Shown piece after piece: positions 9,654 through 19,092 of a stretch of 64,000 nt of DNA. This stretch comes from Rhizobiales bacterium Y(2018) (lineage in GTDB: Bacteria > Pseudomonadota > Alphaproteobacteria > Rhizobiales > Aestuariivirgaceae): assembly GCA_005502925.1 (NCBI GenBank), contig SCPD01000011.1:124001-188000 (forward strand), in the 5' to 3' direction. The notes under the pieces are model-generated. The model made no database searches, was not told the DNA's origin, and saw only the letters and a list, made by a program, of their open reading frames with translations. The position numbers and the translations under genes were made by a program. Position 1 is the first letter of the stretch; every line of letters starts with the position of its first letter.

Positions 9654-11480
9654 CTATTCGACCGTCACCGACTTCGCCAGGTTGCGCGGCTGGTCCACAT
9701 CCGTGCCCATGAAGACGGCCGCGTGATAGGCCAGAAGCTGGACCGGCAGGGCATAGAGCAAGGGGCTCAATATGCTATGCGCGCGCGGCACCCGGATGCG
9801 CTGGAAGGTCCGCTGGCCATGCGCCTCGAGCCCCTCGTCGTCGGTCAGGAGAACGATCTTGCCGCCGCGTGCCGCCACCTCCTCCATATTGGAGACGGTC
9901 TTGTCGAAGAGTTCGTCGCGCGGCGCGATGACGATGACCGGCACATTCTCGTCGATGAGCGCGATCGGCCCGTGCTTGAGCTCGCCCGCCGCATAACCTT
10001 CGGCGTGGATATAGGAAATTTCCTTGAGCTTGAGGGCGCCCTCGAGGGCGATCGGGAAATTCACCCCACGGCCCAGATAGAGCACGTCCTGGGCATGCGC
10101 CACTTCGCGCGCCACTTCGGCGATATGTTTCTCTTCCTTGAGGATTTCCGCCATGTGGCGCGGCGCCTCGATCAGTGCACCGATCAATTCGCGCTCCTGC
10201 TCGCGGGTGATGGCACCCCGCGCTTTGGCGGCGGCGACCGCCAGGGCCGCCAGCACGGTGAGCTGGCAGGTAAAGGCCTTGGTCGAGGCGACGCCGATCT
10301 CAGGCCCCGCATAGGTGAAGATGGCGGCGTCCGCTTCGCGCGCGATGGTCGAGCCCGGCACATTGACGAGCGCCACGGTCTCCTGCCCTTGCGACTTGCA
10401 GTAGCGCAGCGCCGCCAGCGTGTCGGCGGTCTCGCCCGATTGCGAGATGACGATCGCCGCGCCATTCTTCGGCATCGGCGCCTCGCGATAGCGGAATTCC
10501 GACGCGATATCGACCTCGGTCGGAAGCCTGGCATAACGTTCGAACCAGTATTTGGCGGTGAGGCCGGCGAGATACGCAGTGCCGCAGGCGGTGATGGTGA
10601 GCCGGTCGAGCTTGGCGAAATCGATCTTCACCTGCTCCGGCAGCCGTGCCGCGCGTTCGGAAAAATCGGCATATTCGGCGAGGGTGCGGCCGACCACTTC
10701 CGGTTGCTCGGCGATCTCCTTGGCCATGAAATGCCGGTGCTTGCCCTTGTCCGCCATGAAGGCCGAGGCTTGCGTGAAATTCATCGGCCGCTTGATCCTG
10801 GCGCCCGCGGCGTCATGGATGTCGAACGAATTGCGGGTCAGCACCACCCAGTCGCCATCTTCGAGATAGGTCACCCGGTTGGTGAAGGGTGCGAGCGCAA
10901 TGGCGTCCGAGCCCAGATACATCTGTCCATCGCCATGGCCGATGGCGAGCGGCGCTCCCATGCGGGCGCCGATCATCAGATCATGCTCGCCCGAGAACAG
11001 GACGGCGAGCGCGAAGGCGCCTTCGAGCCGGCCCAGCACATTGGCAACCGCCTCCTTGGGTGCCGAACCCCTGGCGCGTTCGCGCGCGATCAGATGCGCC
11101 ACCACCTCGGTGTCGGTCTGGGATGTGAAAACATAACCGTCCTTCTGCAGCTCGTCCTTCAGCGGCTTGAAGTTCTCGATGATGCCGTTGTGCACGATGA
11201 CGACATCGCCCGAGACATGCGGATGCGCATTGGCCTCGTTGGGCACGCCATGGGTGGCCCAGCGTGTATGGCCGATACCGGTCGTGCCCTTGATCTCGGT
11301 CGTCTTCAGCTTGTCTTCGAGATTGTGGAGCTTGCCGGGCGCCCGCAGCCTCTCGACCTTGCCGTCTTCGATCGTGGCGATACCGGCTGAATCATAGCCG
11401 CGATATTCGAGCCGCTTCAGCGCCTCGACGATGCTGCGCGCGACGGGCTCGCTGCCCAGGATTCCGACAATGCCACACAT
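9654..11480 (-). CDS. glmS: Glutamine--fructose-6-phosphate aminotransferase
   Basis: A 608-residue protein. It makes glucosamine-6-phosphate from fructose-6-phosphate and glutamine, the first committed step to UDP-GlcNAc for peptidoglycan and lipid A. The N-terminal Cys nucleophile follows Met1 (MCGIVGILG). The glutaminase domain (to about 230) carries GHTRWATHG, the two SIS sugar-isomerase domains follow (SQSGETADT near 350; second domain about 460-590), and the protein ends with the conserved PRNLAKSVTVE. It starts one base after the glmU stop, so glmU and glmS form one operon making consecutive parts of the same pathway. No glmS ribozyme is seen, as expected for this phylum. Confidence 0.98.
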   Translation of the reverse strand: MCGIVGILGSEPVARSIVEALKRLEYRGYDSAGIATIEDGKVERLRAPGKLHNLEDKLKTTEIKGTTGIGHTRWATHGVPNEANAHPHVSGDVVIVHNGIIENFKPLKDELQKDGYVFTSQTDTEVVAHLIARERARGSAPKEAVANVLGRLEGAFALAVLFSGEHDLMIGARMGAPLAIGHGDGQMYLGSDAIALAPFTNRVTYLEDGDWVVLTRNSFDIHDAAGARIKRPMNFTQASAFMADKGKHRHFMAKEIAEQPEVVGRTLAEYADFSERAARLPEQVKIDFAKLDRLTITACGTAYLAGLTAKYWFERYARLPTEVDIASEFRYREAPMPKNGAAIVISQSGETADTLAALRYCKSQGQETVALVNVPGSTIAREADAAIFTYAGPEIGVASTKAFTCQLTVLAALAVAAAKARGAITREQERELIGALIEAPRHMAEILKEEKHIAEVAREVAHAQDVLYLGRGVNFPIALEGALKLKEISYIHAEGYAAGELKHGPIALIDENVPVIVIAPRDELFDKTVSNMEEVAARGGKIVLLTDDEGLEAHGQRTFQRIRVPRAHSILSPLLYALPVQLLAYHAAVFMGTDVDQPRNLAKSVTVE

Positions 11481-11481
11481 A

Positions 11482-12849
11482 TTACGACTTGCCCCTCTTC
11501 TCTTTCTTGGCTTTTTTCAGCTCGCGATATTTCTTCGCCCAGCCGGGTTTGACCGCCTGCTGGCCGCGTGCGATCGCGAGCGCGTGCTCGGGAACATCCT
11601 CGGTGATGACGCTGCCCGCCGCTATATTAGAGGCGTCACCCAGCTTGACCGGCGCCACCAGCGCCGTGTTCGAGCCGACAAAGACGTCCGAGCCGATCTC
11701 GGTCAGATGTTTTTCATAGCCGTCGTAATTGCAGGTGATCGTGCCTGCCCCGATATTGCTGCGGGCACCTACGCGCGCATCGCCGATATAGGTCAGGTGA
11801 TTGGCCTTGGTGCCCTCGCCGATCGTCGCCTTCTTGATCTCGACGAAATTACCGATATGGGCGTTGCGGCCGATCTCGGCGCCGGGCCTGAGCCTGGCGA
11901 AGGGGCCGATCCGCGCGCCGTCCGAAACCGCGGCCCCTTCGATATGCGAGAACGCCAGGATCTCGACATTGTCGCCGATCTTCACCTTCGGTCCGATGAC
12001 GACATTGGGCTCGATCGTCACATCCTTGCCGATCTCGGTATCGGCCGAGAGAAACACCGATGCGGGATCGATCAGCGTCGCGCCATTGTCCATGGCGCTC
12101 TGCCGATAGCGGGCCTGCAGCAGGCCCTCGATCTGGGCGAGCTGCGCCCTGGTATTGACGCCATGAACCTCGGCCTCCGGACATTCGGCCAGCGCCACCT
12201 GGCGCTCCCCGGCAACGGTGAGGCCGACGAGGTCGGTCAGGTAATATTCGTGCTTGGCGTTGTTGTTGTCGATCCTGGGCAGGAGCTCCCACAGGAGCTT
12301 TGCCTTTATGGCGATGAAGCCTGAATTGCACAGGTCGATGCGCCGCTCATCGACGGTGGTGTCGAGTTCCTCGCGGATGGCGACGAGCTTGCCGGAACGG
12401 TTCTGGATGAGACGGCCATAGCCGGTCGGATTGGCGGCGCGAAAGCCCAGGACGGCGAGCGGGCTTTCCTCGCTCACCGCGTCGGCGAGCGCCGTGATGG
12501 TTTCGGTGCGGATGAGCGGCACGTCGCCATAAAGAACCAGCACGGTGCCGTCGAAGCCCTGGAGCCCGTCCTTGGCGATGCCGACCGCATGGGCCGTGCC
12601 CTGGCGTTTCTCCTGGATGGCGATGACGGCGTCGGGAGCCACTTGATGCGCTTCGGCCCCCACTTCCGGCATGTCAGGGCCGGCGATGACCACGGTCCGC
12701 TCCGGCCTGGCCGCCGCCGCCGCATGCAGCACATGGCTGAGCAACGTCCGCCCCGCCGCCTTGTGCAGCACCTTGGGGAAGTCGGAGCGCATGCGCGTGC
12801 CCTTCCCGGCGGCGAGGACAACTACGGCGATGGGCTGGGATTTGGGCAT
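11482..12849 (-). CDS. glmU: Bifunctional GlmU (GlcN-1-P acetyltransferase / GlcNAc-1-P uridyltransferase)
   Basis: A 455-residue bifunctional enzyme giving UDP-GlcNAc. The N-terminal uridyltransferase domain has the nucleotide loop VVLAAGKGTRMRS (residues about 8-20) and YGDVPLI. The C-terminal left-handed beta-helix has hexapeptide repeats (IGNFVEIKKATIGEG, NIGAGTITCNYDGYEKHLT) with the acetyltransferase catalytic region. The start is taken at ATG 12849 (MPKSQPIAVVV); seven further codons upstream are open but lack similarity. The Lys-rich tail ELKKAKKEKRGKS is unusual in amount but not in kind. Confidence 0.97.
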   Translation of the reverse strand: MPKSQPIAVVVLAAGKGTRMRSDFPKVLHKAAGRTLLSHVLHAAAAARPERTVVIAGPDMPEVGAEAHQVAPDAVIAIQEKRQGTAHAVGIAKDGLQGFDGTVLVLYGDVPLIRTETITALADAVSEESPLAVLGFRAANPTGYGRLIQNRSGKLVAIREELDTTVDERRIDLCNSGFIAIKAKLLWELLPRIDNNNAKHEYYLTDLVGLTVAGERQVALAECPEAEVHGVNTRAQLAQIEGLLQARYRQSAMDNGATLIDPASVFLSADTEIGKDVTIEPNVVIGPKVKIGDNVEILAFSHIEGAAVSDGARIGPFARLRPGAEIGRNAHIGNFVEIKKATIGEGTKANHLTYIGDARVGARSNIGAGTITCNYDGYEKHLTEIGSDVFVGSNTALVAPVKLGDASNIAAGSVITEDVPEHALAIARGQQAVKPGWAKKYRELKKAKKEKRGKS

Positions 12850-12970
12850 GGTCGGTCGGGCTCTCCACAAGCGGGGCCGGCAAGTTAGGCACCAAGGTTT
12901 GAACAGTTTCTTACAGGCGCCAAGTTAGCTCCACCACCCCCGCCGGCCGCCCCGCACCGGTATCTGCGCG

Positions 12971-14266
12971 TCAATTCGTGGATTGGGCGCCGCGCGGTTC
13001 CGGCTGGCCGAGGACGAAGCCTTTGCCATCCAGATGATAGATATCGGGACGGAAATTGATGGCGCCCTCGGGCGTCGCCCAGGCGGTCAGATACATGAAA
13101 CGGACGCTCGTCGGCTCCTGCACCTTCAGCTCATAGGGCTGGCGCGTCGAGATGATCTGGCCGTACTGCTCAGGGGCGTAATCTCCCTGGTCCCTGAGCA
13201 CCCAGTCGATGACCGTCTGCACCTGGTCGACCCGGATGCAGCCCGAGCTTTCGAACCGCGCATTGCTGCCGAACAACTCCCGGTGCGGCGTGTCGTGCAT
13301 ATACACCATGAACTTGTTGGGGAAGTTGATCTTCACCGTGGCAAGGGCGTTGTTCTCGCCGGGCTCCTGACGGAAGAAATAGCGCTCGGGCGGTGTACTC
13401 GGCCAGTCGACCGTCGACGGGTCGATTTCCGGACCACCGACCCCGTCGAACACCCGGATCTGCATCTTCGAGAGATAGCTGCGGTCCTTGAGATAATGCG
13501 GAACGATGTCGCGCTCGACGATCGAAGCCGGAATCTTCCAATAGGGATTGAAGGTCACGTCGCTGACCGTGCTTACCAGGGTTGGCGACGGGCGGTCGAG
13601 CTTGCCCGCCACGATATTGTGGCGCGAGAAGACCCGGCCGTCTTCGACGGTCTCGAGCTGGAGCGAGGGGATGTTGACCAGGATGGCGCGCCGCCCGAGG
13701 TCCTGCGCATAGGCCGCGACCCGGGGCTGATTTTCGATCAGCGTGGCGAGGCGGATCTCGGCGGGGATGTTGAGCTCGACGAGCGTGCGGTCGCCGACCG
13801 TGCCGGTCGGCGCCACACCGTGATTGACCTGAAACGCCTTGACCGCCTCGACCATCTCGGCGTCGAACAGAGAGCCATTGGGCCCGCCCAGTGTCTCGAA
13901 GGGCAGATAATTCTCGAAGATCAGGCGCTGGCGCAGCAAAAGCACCTGCTCGCCTTTGGCGCCCTTGGCGAGCTTCTTGCTGGTGATCTGGGGCCAACCG
14001 CCACTCTTGACGATCAGCCTGTATAGCGTGACCGCGTCAGTCAGCGCCTGTTCCGTGCCCGCGGTCAACATCGCCAGCTCATCATTATTGGCGACGATCT
14101 GGGTGCGGGTGGCGAGTTTGCTGGACACGGGCCCCTCGGCGGCGGCCGGGGCAGCGGTCCCGTTGTCCTGCGTGGTCTGCGCGAAAACCGGCGCGGACGC
14201 CAGGCTCAGCAAAAGCACTGCCATGGCCACGCCATGACGCGGGCCGAATTGCCGGGATGATTCCAT
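12971..14266 (-). CDS. Murein L,D-transpeptidase (YkuD/YcbB-like)
   Basis: About 431 residues from the start at 14266 (MESSRQFG); a start at 14308 would add 14. A signal peptide (VAMAVLLLSLASAPVFA) exports it to the periplasm. A peptidoglycan-binding domain follows (LRQRLIFENYLP ... VEAVKAFQVNHGVAPTGTVG, residues about 105-170). The L,D-transpeptidase domain ends with the catalytic signature: His in MHDTPHRELFG and Cys in SSGCIRV near residue 341. Such enzymes form 3-3 crosslinks or attach lipoproteins to peptidoglycan. The YcbB-like layout favours crosslinking. It is a single gene between glmU and tRNA-Lys. Confidence 0.88.
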   Translation of the reverse strand: MESSRQFGPRHGVAMAVLLLSLASAPVFAQTTQDNGTAAPAAAEGPVSSKLATRTQIVANNDELAMLTAGTEQALTDAVTLYRLIVKSGGWPQITSKKLAKGAKGEQVLLLRQRLIFENYLPFETLGGPNGSLFDAEMVEAVKAFQVNHGVAPTGTVGDRTLVELNIPAEIRLATLIENQPRVAAYAQDLGRRAILVNIPSLQLETVEDGRVFSRHNIVAGKLDRPSPTLVSTVSDVTFNPYWKIPASIVERDIVPHYLKDRSYLSKMQIRVFDGVGGPEIDPSTVDWPSTPPERYFFRQEPGENNALATVKINFPNKFMVYMHDTPHRELFGSNARFESSGCIRVDQVQTVIDWVLRDQGDYAPEQYGQIISTRQPYELKVQEPTSVRFMYLTAWATPEGAINFRPDIYHLDGKGFVLGQPEPRGAQSTN

Positions 14267-14429
14267 TACTGACCTGAGCCCTCTCGCAGCAGCGAATCCC
14301 TCGATCACAGTCGCCGGGACCGCTCGAAAATGTTGATTTTCTGGGATATTTTCCCGTTATCCCCGGTGGTACCTCGAAAAAAAGCCGAGATTAAGGTGGG
14401 ACGGGAATTTCGCAACTGCTTGATTTCGT

Positions 14430-14504
14430 TGGTGAGCCCGGATGGGTTCGAACCATCGACCCTCTGATTAAAAGTCAGATGCTCTACCACTGAGCTACGG
14501 GCCC
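14430..14504 (-). tRNA. tRNA-Lys (anticodon TTT), CCA encoded
   Basis: Read on the minus strand, the acceptor GGGCCCG pairs with CGGGCTC (one G-T pair). The D-arm is GCTC...GAGC. The anticodon arm TCTGA-CTTTTAA-TCAGA places TTT at positions 34-36, and the T-arm is GATGG-TTCGAAC-CCATC. The discriminator base A is followed by genomic CCA (14430-14432). All four stems close, so the gene is intact. It stands alone, with protein genes on both sides. Confidence 0.97.
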
Positions 14505-14788
14505 ACATCGAAAGGCGGGCGGACCATAGTTGCGCCGGACCGGCGGGTCAATAGAAGCCTTCGGAGCCTGTTGATCAACTCACCGACCTCCCGAAGGGCG
14601 GTCCATCCTGGGTTCCGGCATCATCGCCTTCATGGAGTAGCCTCTGCGCGAAATAATCCGCCGTGCCTCACCGCCTTCAACATCGCTAAGCCATTAATAT
14701 TTAAGGAAAACCCGAGGCATCTTCCCGACGTCATTCTGTTCGTGATATGCAACAGCATTCCGGGCGACCGGCGGTTGGGAGGACGGCA

Positions 14789-15163
14789 ATGAAAATCTAT
14801 ATGGCCCTTGCGGCCATGATCCTGGTTGCGGGTTGCGCATCCAAGTCCGAGAATATTCAGGCGACCTATATGTCGCCCATGCTCTACGACTCCTACACAT
14901 GCGAACAACTTGCCCAGGAAGGACACAGAGTGTCCGCCCGTGCCGCGGAAGTCGCCGGAGTCCAGGACAAGAACCGCCAGAACGACACGATCAAGACCAC
15001 GGTCGGCGTCATCCTGTTCTGGCCGATTCTGTTCGCCAATGAAGGCGACGGCCAGACCGCCGCCGAGTTGGCGCAACTCAAGGGCCAGAAGAAGGCCATC
15101 GAGGAAGCATCGATCAAGAAGAACTGCGGCATCCGCTTCGAAAATACCAACGGCAGCAAATAG
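14789..15163 (+). CDS. Small lipoprotein of unknown function
   Basis: A 124-residue protein starting MKIYMALAAMILVAGC. The lipobox LVAGC puts the acylated Cys at residue 16, so it is membrane-anchored. The frame extends upstream, but the ATG at 14789 follows a GGGAGGA ribosome-binding site and starts the signal peptide directly. The mature part includes a hydrophobic segment (TVGVILFWPILFANEG) and a Lys/Glu-rich helical tail (AELAQLKGQKKAIEEA). It resembles widespread small alphaproteobacterial lipoproteins without known function. It reads toward the antiporter gene, 113 bases away. Confidence 0.75.
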   Translation: MKIYMALAAMILVAGCASKSENIQATYMSPMLYDSYTCEQLAQEGHRVSARAAEVAGVQDKNRQNDTIKTTVGVILFWPILFANEGDGQTAAELAQLKGQKKAIEEASIKKNCGIRFENTNGSK

Positions 15164-15276
15164 TTGCACTGAACAACTCAACTGCCGGACGAACTGCGGC
15201 AGCGTCGCTCGGCAGCGTGAATTTTCTCCGCACAGATCGCTTGGTCAATCGCGAGAGCCTCTGCTAAGGCACGAGG

Positions 15277-17100
15277 ATGGAGCAGATTGGCATTATCAAT
15301 CTCGGATTATTGTTTCTTGCCGTCCTTATCCTGGTCGGCATCGCTTCGAGCTTGATCGCCACCCGTTTCGGCGCGCCCCTGCTGCTCGTCTTCCTCATCA
15401 TCGGCATGCTCGCCGGCGAGGACGGGCCCGGCGGCATCGTTTTCAACGACTACCGGCTGACCTACATGGTCGGCACCGTGGCGCTGGCGATCATCCTGTT
15501 CGACGGGGGCTTGCGGACCAGGCTCGCCGTCTTCCGCGGCAGCCTCCTGCCGGCAAGCCTCCTGGCGACGGTGGGCGTCGTCATCACCGCCGCCTTGACC
15601 GGCGCGCTCGCCTGCCTGGTGCTCGGCCTCTCCTGGCTCGAGGGCCTGCTGCTCGGCGCCATCGTCAGCTCGACCGACGCCGCCGCCGTCTTCTTCCTGA
15701 TGCGCGCCGGCGGCCTGCAGTTGCGCCGCCGCGTCGCCGCGGCACTCGAGATCGAATCGGGCACCAACGACCCTTTCGCCGTCTTCCTCACCATCGTCCT
15801 GGTCGAGCTGATCCTGCTTGGGCCCCACGGCTCCAGCACGGATGTCGTCATCCTGCTTGTCCGCCAGGTCGCCATCGGCACCGTGGCGGGGGTCGTCGGC
15901 GGCTATCTCCTGGTCCAGGCGCTGAATCGCATGGCGCTGCCCTCCGGCCTCCACCCGCTCTTCGCCATCACGGCCGCACTCGCCATCTATGCCGCCGCCG
16001 CGTCGGTCGAAGGCTCGGGGTTCCTCGCCGTCTATCTGGCGGGCCTCGTCCTCGGCAACCGTCCCACGCGCGCCTTTCCGTCCATCCTGACCTTCCATGA
16101 CGCCGCAACCTGGCTCTGCCAGATCCTGATGTTCCTGGTGCTGGGCCTGCTCGTCACCCCCTCCAAGCTCCTGGGCTATCTGTTTCCCGCCATCCTCATC
16201 GCGGTCTTCCTGATCGTCATCGCAAGGCCGGTGGCGGTCTGGCTGTGCCTCTGGCCCTTCTCCTTCACCGCGCGCGAAAAGTCCTTCATCTCCTGGGTCG
16301 GCTTGCGCGGCGCCGTATCGATCTTCCTCGCCGCCATTCCCACTTTGTCCGGCGTAGCCAATGCCGAGCTCTATTTCAACGTCGCCTTCGTCGCGGTGTT
16401 CATCTCGCTGCTCGTCCAGGGCTGGACGCTCACCGCGGTGGCGCGCGGCCTCGGCGTCGCCTTGACCGAGACGGCGCCCGAGACCCAGCGTGTCGAGATC
16501 GATCTTCCCGGCCAGACCAACCGCGAGATGGTCGGCTTTCCGATCATCGCGAACAGCCCCATCCTGACCCGCACCGACCTGCCCTCCTGGGTCCAGCCCA
16601 TCATGGTGGCGCGTGACGAGAAGGTCTTCACCTGGGCCGAAGCCAAGGCGCTGGTGCCGGGCGACTATGCCTATTTCCTCGTGCCGACCGAGCGGGCCCA
16701 GCGCCTCGACCGCCTGTTCGCCCCTTCCGATGCCATCCAGTCGCATCATCCGGTCGCCGCCTTCAATTTCACCGGCGACATCTCGCTGAAGGAGCTCGCG
16801 ACCGCCTATGGCCTGGCTGTGCCCGAGGATATCGAAGGCCTCACCATCACCGAGGCGTTCCGCCTGCGCTGCGAGGACCGTATCGGCATGGGCGACCGCA
16901 TCCAGATGGGCCCCGCCTCTTTGACAGTGTCCGAGCTTGACGGCGAGGATGTGAAACAGGCCTCGCTCGAAATCGACGAGGTCGAGCTGCCGCCCGGCAA
17001 GACGGCGGTACCTTTAAGCAAATTCGGGCTGGGTCAACTCCAGGCCTTGGTGGCCAGGCTCGCCGAGCGCTTCAACCCGATCATCAAGAAGAACCCTTGA
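15277..17100 (+). CDS. Potassium/proton antiporter, CvrA/NhaP2-type
   Basis: A 607-residue inner-membrane protein. About 12-13 hydrophobic helices occupy residues 5-400 (CPA1 Na+/H+ exchanger domain, with SSTDAAAVFF in the ion-binding helix and ESGTNDPFAV after it). Two cytosolic modules follow: a TrkA-C-like region (about 410-500) and a C-terminal CorC/HlyC-like domain (about 500-585). This architecture is that of NhaP2/CvrA K+/H+ antiporters, which export K+ under osmotic or alkaline stress. The start ATG at 15277 begins MEQIGIINLGLL. The stop is immediately next to the stop of the convergent LysE-family gene. Confidence 0.88.
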   Translation: MEQIGIINLGLLFLAVLILVGIASSLIATRFGAPLLLVFLIIGMLAGEDGPGGIVFNDYRLTYMVGTVALAIILFDGGLRTRLAVFRGSLLPASLLATVGVVITAALTGALACLVLGLSWLEGLLLGAIVSSTDAAAVFFLMRAGGLQLRRRVAAALEIESGTNDPFAVFLTIVLVELILLGPHGSSTDVVILLVRQVAIGTVAGVVGGYLLVQALNRMALPSGLHPLFAITAALAIYAAAASVEGSGFLAVYLAGLVLGNRPTRAFPSILTFHDAATWLCQILMFLVLGLLVTPSKLLGYLFPAILIAVFLIVIARPVAVWLCLWPFSFTAREKSFISWVGLRGAVSIFLAAIPTLSGVANAELYFNVAFVAVFISLLVQGWTLTAVARGLGVALTETAPETQRVEIDLPGQTNREMVGFPIIANSPILTRTDLPSWVQPIMVARDEKVFTWAEAKALVPGDYAYFLVPTERAQRLDRLFAPSDAIQSHHPVAAFNFTGDISLKELATAYGLAVPEDIEGLTITEAFRLRCEDRIGMGDRIQMGPASLTVSELDGEDVKQASLEIDEVELPPGKTAVPLSKFGLGQLQALVARLAERFNPIIKKNP

Positions 17101-17727
17101 TCAGGTGGCCGGCCGGCGGGCGAACATCAGGAGCAACCCGAAGCCGATCATCATGCCGCCGCTCGTCCGGTTAAACCATTTGAGCGTGCGCCCATCGCGG
17201 ATATAGCGGCCGAGCTTCGCGCCGATGAAGGAATAGACGATGATGGCGATGGTCTCGAACGCCAGGAACGTCCCGCCCAGGATCGCGAAGCTCAGCGCAT
17301 AGGACGCCGGATCGACGAATTGCGGGAAGAAGGCGGTGAACACCAGGATCGCCTTGGGATTGCCGGCCGCCACCCACAATTCCTGCAGCGTGAGCTTGCG
17401 CAGCGACGAGCGAGGCATGGTCGCGTCCTCGCGCATCAACGGCGCCCCGGCGCGGATGAGATTGATGCCGATCCAGACGAGATAGGCGGCGCCGGCATAT
17501 TTGACGAGGGTGAACACCGTTTCTGAAGCCGCCAGAATGGCGCCGAGCCCAATTCCGGCAATGGCAATCATGGCGGCGAAGGAGATGATCCGGCCGGCAG
17601 CGGCGAGGATGGCCGGGACAATGCCGACGCGCGCCGCATTGGTCAGCGACAGGAGATTGTTCGGCCCGAACGCCATGTTGATGGCGAAGCAGGCCGGCGC
17701 GAACAGCAGGAATGTTTCAAGCGGCAT
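17101..17727 (-). CDS. LysE/RhtB-family amino-acid exporter
   Basis: A 208-residue protein with about six transmembrane helices. The family signature FGPNNLLSLTNAARVGIVPA lies near the N-terminus, and GNPKAILVFTAFFPQFVD about residue 120. Members export amino acids or related metabolites; the substrate is unknown here. The gene ends directly against the antiporter stop (convergent, no gap). The window holds three members of this family (also at 35937 and 38196), none adjacent to an obvious regulator. Confidence 0.85.
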   Translation of the reverse strand: MPLETFLLFAPACFAINMAFGPNNLLSLTNAARVGIVPAILAAAGRIISFAAMIAIAGIGLGAILAASETVFTLVKYAGAAYLVWIGINLIRAGAPLMREDATMPRSSLRKLTLQELWVAAGNPKAILVFTAFFPQFVDPASYALSFAILGGTFLAFETIAIIVYSFIGAKLGRYIRDGRTLKWFNRTSGGMMIGFGLLLMFARRPAT

Positions 17728-17778
17728 GGCAACCTCGGGCTGTAGTCGCCCTTTCCTACCCTGAGCCGGGTCTCTAGA

Positions 17779-18957
17779 CTAGGCCTTCGCCAGGAAGCCT
17801 TCGGCCATCCGGCTGAATTGCCCCGCCGCGATCACCAGGAGATCGTCATTGAAGTCGTAATCGGGCGTATGCAGCATCTTGCGTTCCGGCCCGTCGCCAT
17901 TGCCGAGCATGAAATAGCAGCCGGGCCGCGCTTCCAGCATGTAAGCGAAGTCTTCCGAGATCATGGTCGGCGCCGGAAGGTCGATGATCGGGTGATCACC
18001 TCGGAGCTCAGCCGCGACGGCGCGGGCGAAGGCCGTCTCGCCCGCCGTATTGATGGTGGCCGGATAGCCCATCTCATAATCGATCGCGGCTCTGCAGCCA
18101 TGCGCCTCGGCGACGCCTTTGACGATCGCCTGGATACGCTCGGCCAGGAGCTTGCGCACCGGGGGCGAGCAGCTGCGCACGCTGATTTCGAGCTTGGCGC
18201 TTTCGGGAATGACGTTGCAGGCGGTGCCGGCATTGAAGGTGCCGACGGTTACCACCGCGGGCTCGGTCGGATCGACATTGCGCGCCACGATCGTCTGCAG
18301 CGCCGTCACCACCGCCGAAGCCGCGACGATCGGATCGGCGCTTTTATGCGGCAGCGCGCCATGACCACCGGGGCCGGAGATGATCACGATCGGCGTGTCG
18401 ACCGCCGCCATGATGGTGCCGGGACGGACGGCGAATTGTCCGAGCGGCATGCCCGGCCAATTGTGGAAGGCGAAGACCGCATCGCAGGGGAAGCGCTTGA
18501 ACAGCCCATCCTCGATCATGCGCTGGGCGCCGCCGATATTCTCTTCGGCCGGCTGGAAGATCAGATGCACGGTGCCGTCGAAATTGCGCGTCTCGGCCAG
18601 ATAACGCGCCGCGCCGAGCAGCACCGTGGTGTGGCCATCATGGCCGCAGGCATGCATCTTGCCGGGCGTCTTGCTGGCATAAGCGAGCCCGGTGGTCTCG
18701 TTGATCGGCAGCGCATCCATGTCGGCACGCAGGCCGATGCTCTTGCGGCCATGGCCTGACGACAGCGTGCCGACGACACCGGTGCCGCCGAGGCCTTGAG
18801 TCACTTGAAAGCCGAGCCGGTCGAGCTCGCGCGCCACGATCTCGGACGTGCGCTTTTCCTCGAAGGCGAGCTCCGGATATTGATGCAGATCGTGCCGGAT
18901 GGCGCGAAGCTCACCGGCATGTGTGGCCAGCCGGTCATGGGCGGTTGACGTCGTCAA
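17779..18957 (-). CDS. M20-family amidohydrolase (hippurate/N-acyl-amino-acid hydrolase type)
   Basis: A 392-residue metallo-hydrolase. Motifs in order: IRHDLHQYPELAFEE (about 20-35), GLRADMDALPI (about 73), HACGHDGHTTVLLGAA (about 100), FQPAEENIGGAQRMI (about 135), and the C-terminal ligand region MISEDFAYM. These are the two-metal M20 ligands in the order seen in hippurate and N-acyl-amino-acid amidohydrolases. No signal peptide is present. It lies downstream of a polar amino-acid ABC importer in the same direction, so it may release amino acids from imported N-acyl compounds. The exact substrate is unknown. Confidence 0.87.
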   Translation of the reverse strand: MTTSTAHDRLATHAGELRAIRHDLHQYPELAFEEKRTSEIVARELDRLGFQVTQGLGGTGVVGTLSSGHGRKSIGLRADMDALPINETTGLAYASKTPGKMHACGHDGHTTVLLGAARYLAETRNFDGTVHLIFQPAEENIGGAQRMIEDGLFKRFPCDAVFAFHNWPGMPLGQFAVRPGTIMAAVDTPIVIISGPGGHGALPHKSADPIVAASAVVTALQTIVARNVDPTEPAVVTVGTFNAGTACNVIPESAKLEISVRSCSPPVRKLLAERIQAIVKGVAEAHGCRAAIDYEMGYPATINTAGETAFARAVAAELRGDHPIIDLPAPTMISEDFAYMLEARPGCYFMLGNGDGPERKMLHTPDYDFNDDLLVIAAGQFSRMAEGFLAKA

Positions 18958-19092
18958 AATCTCAGGTCCATGGGTTGAGTGCGGTTGGCTTTGCTTTAGA
19001 GCATCGCCGCCGGCAGCGCGACCTGAAACGGCACATAGCTGCGATTCCAGTTAACGAATCCAGTGCATATTATTGAATTTAATAGGATATTC

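Noticed and set aside
14376-14386. T-run on the minus strand after tRNA-Lys as an intrinsic terminator
   Set aside because: No convincing stem precedes the run.
15307-16749. Minus-strand open frame of 480 codons opposite the K+/H+ antiporter
   Set aside because: Translation is Asp/Gly/Gln-rich without domains; the antiporter is clear on the other strand.
18998-19040. AGAGCATCG sequence resembling the start of the rhizobial palindrome
   Set aside because: Only the left arm is present; no matching right arm within 60 bases.
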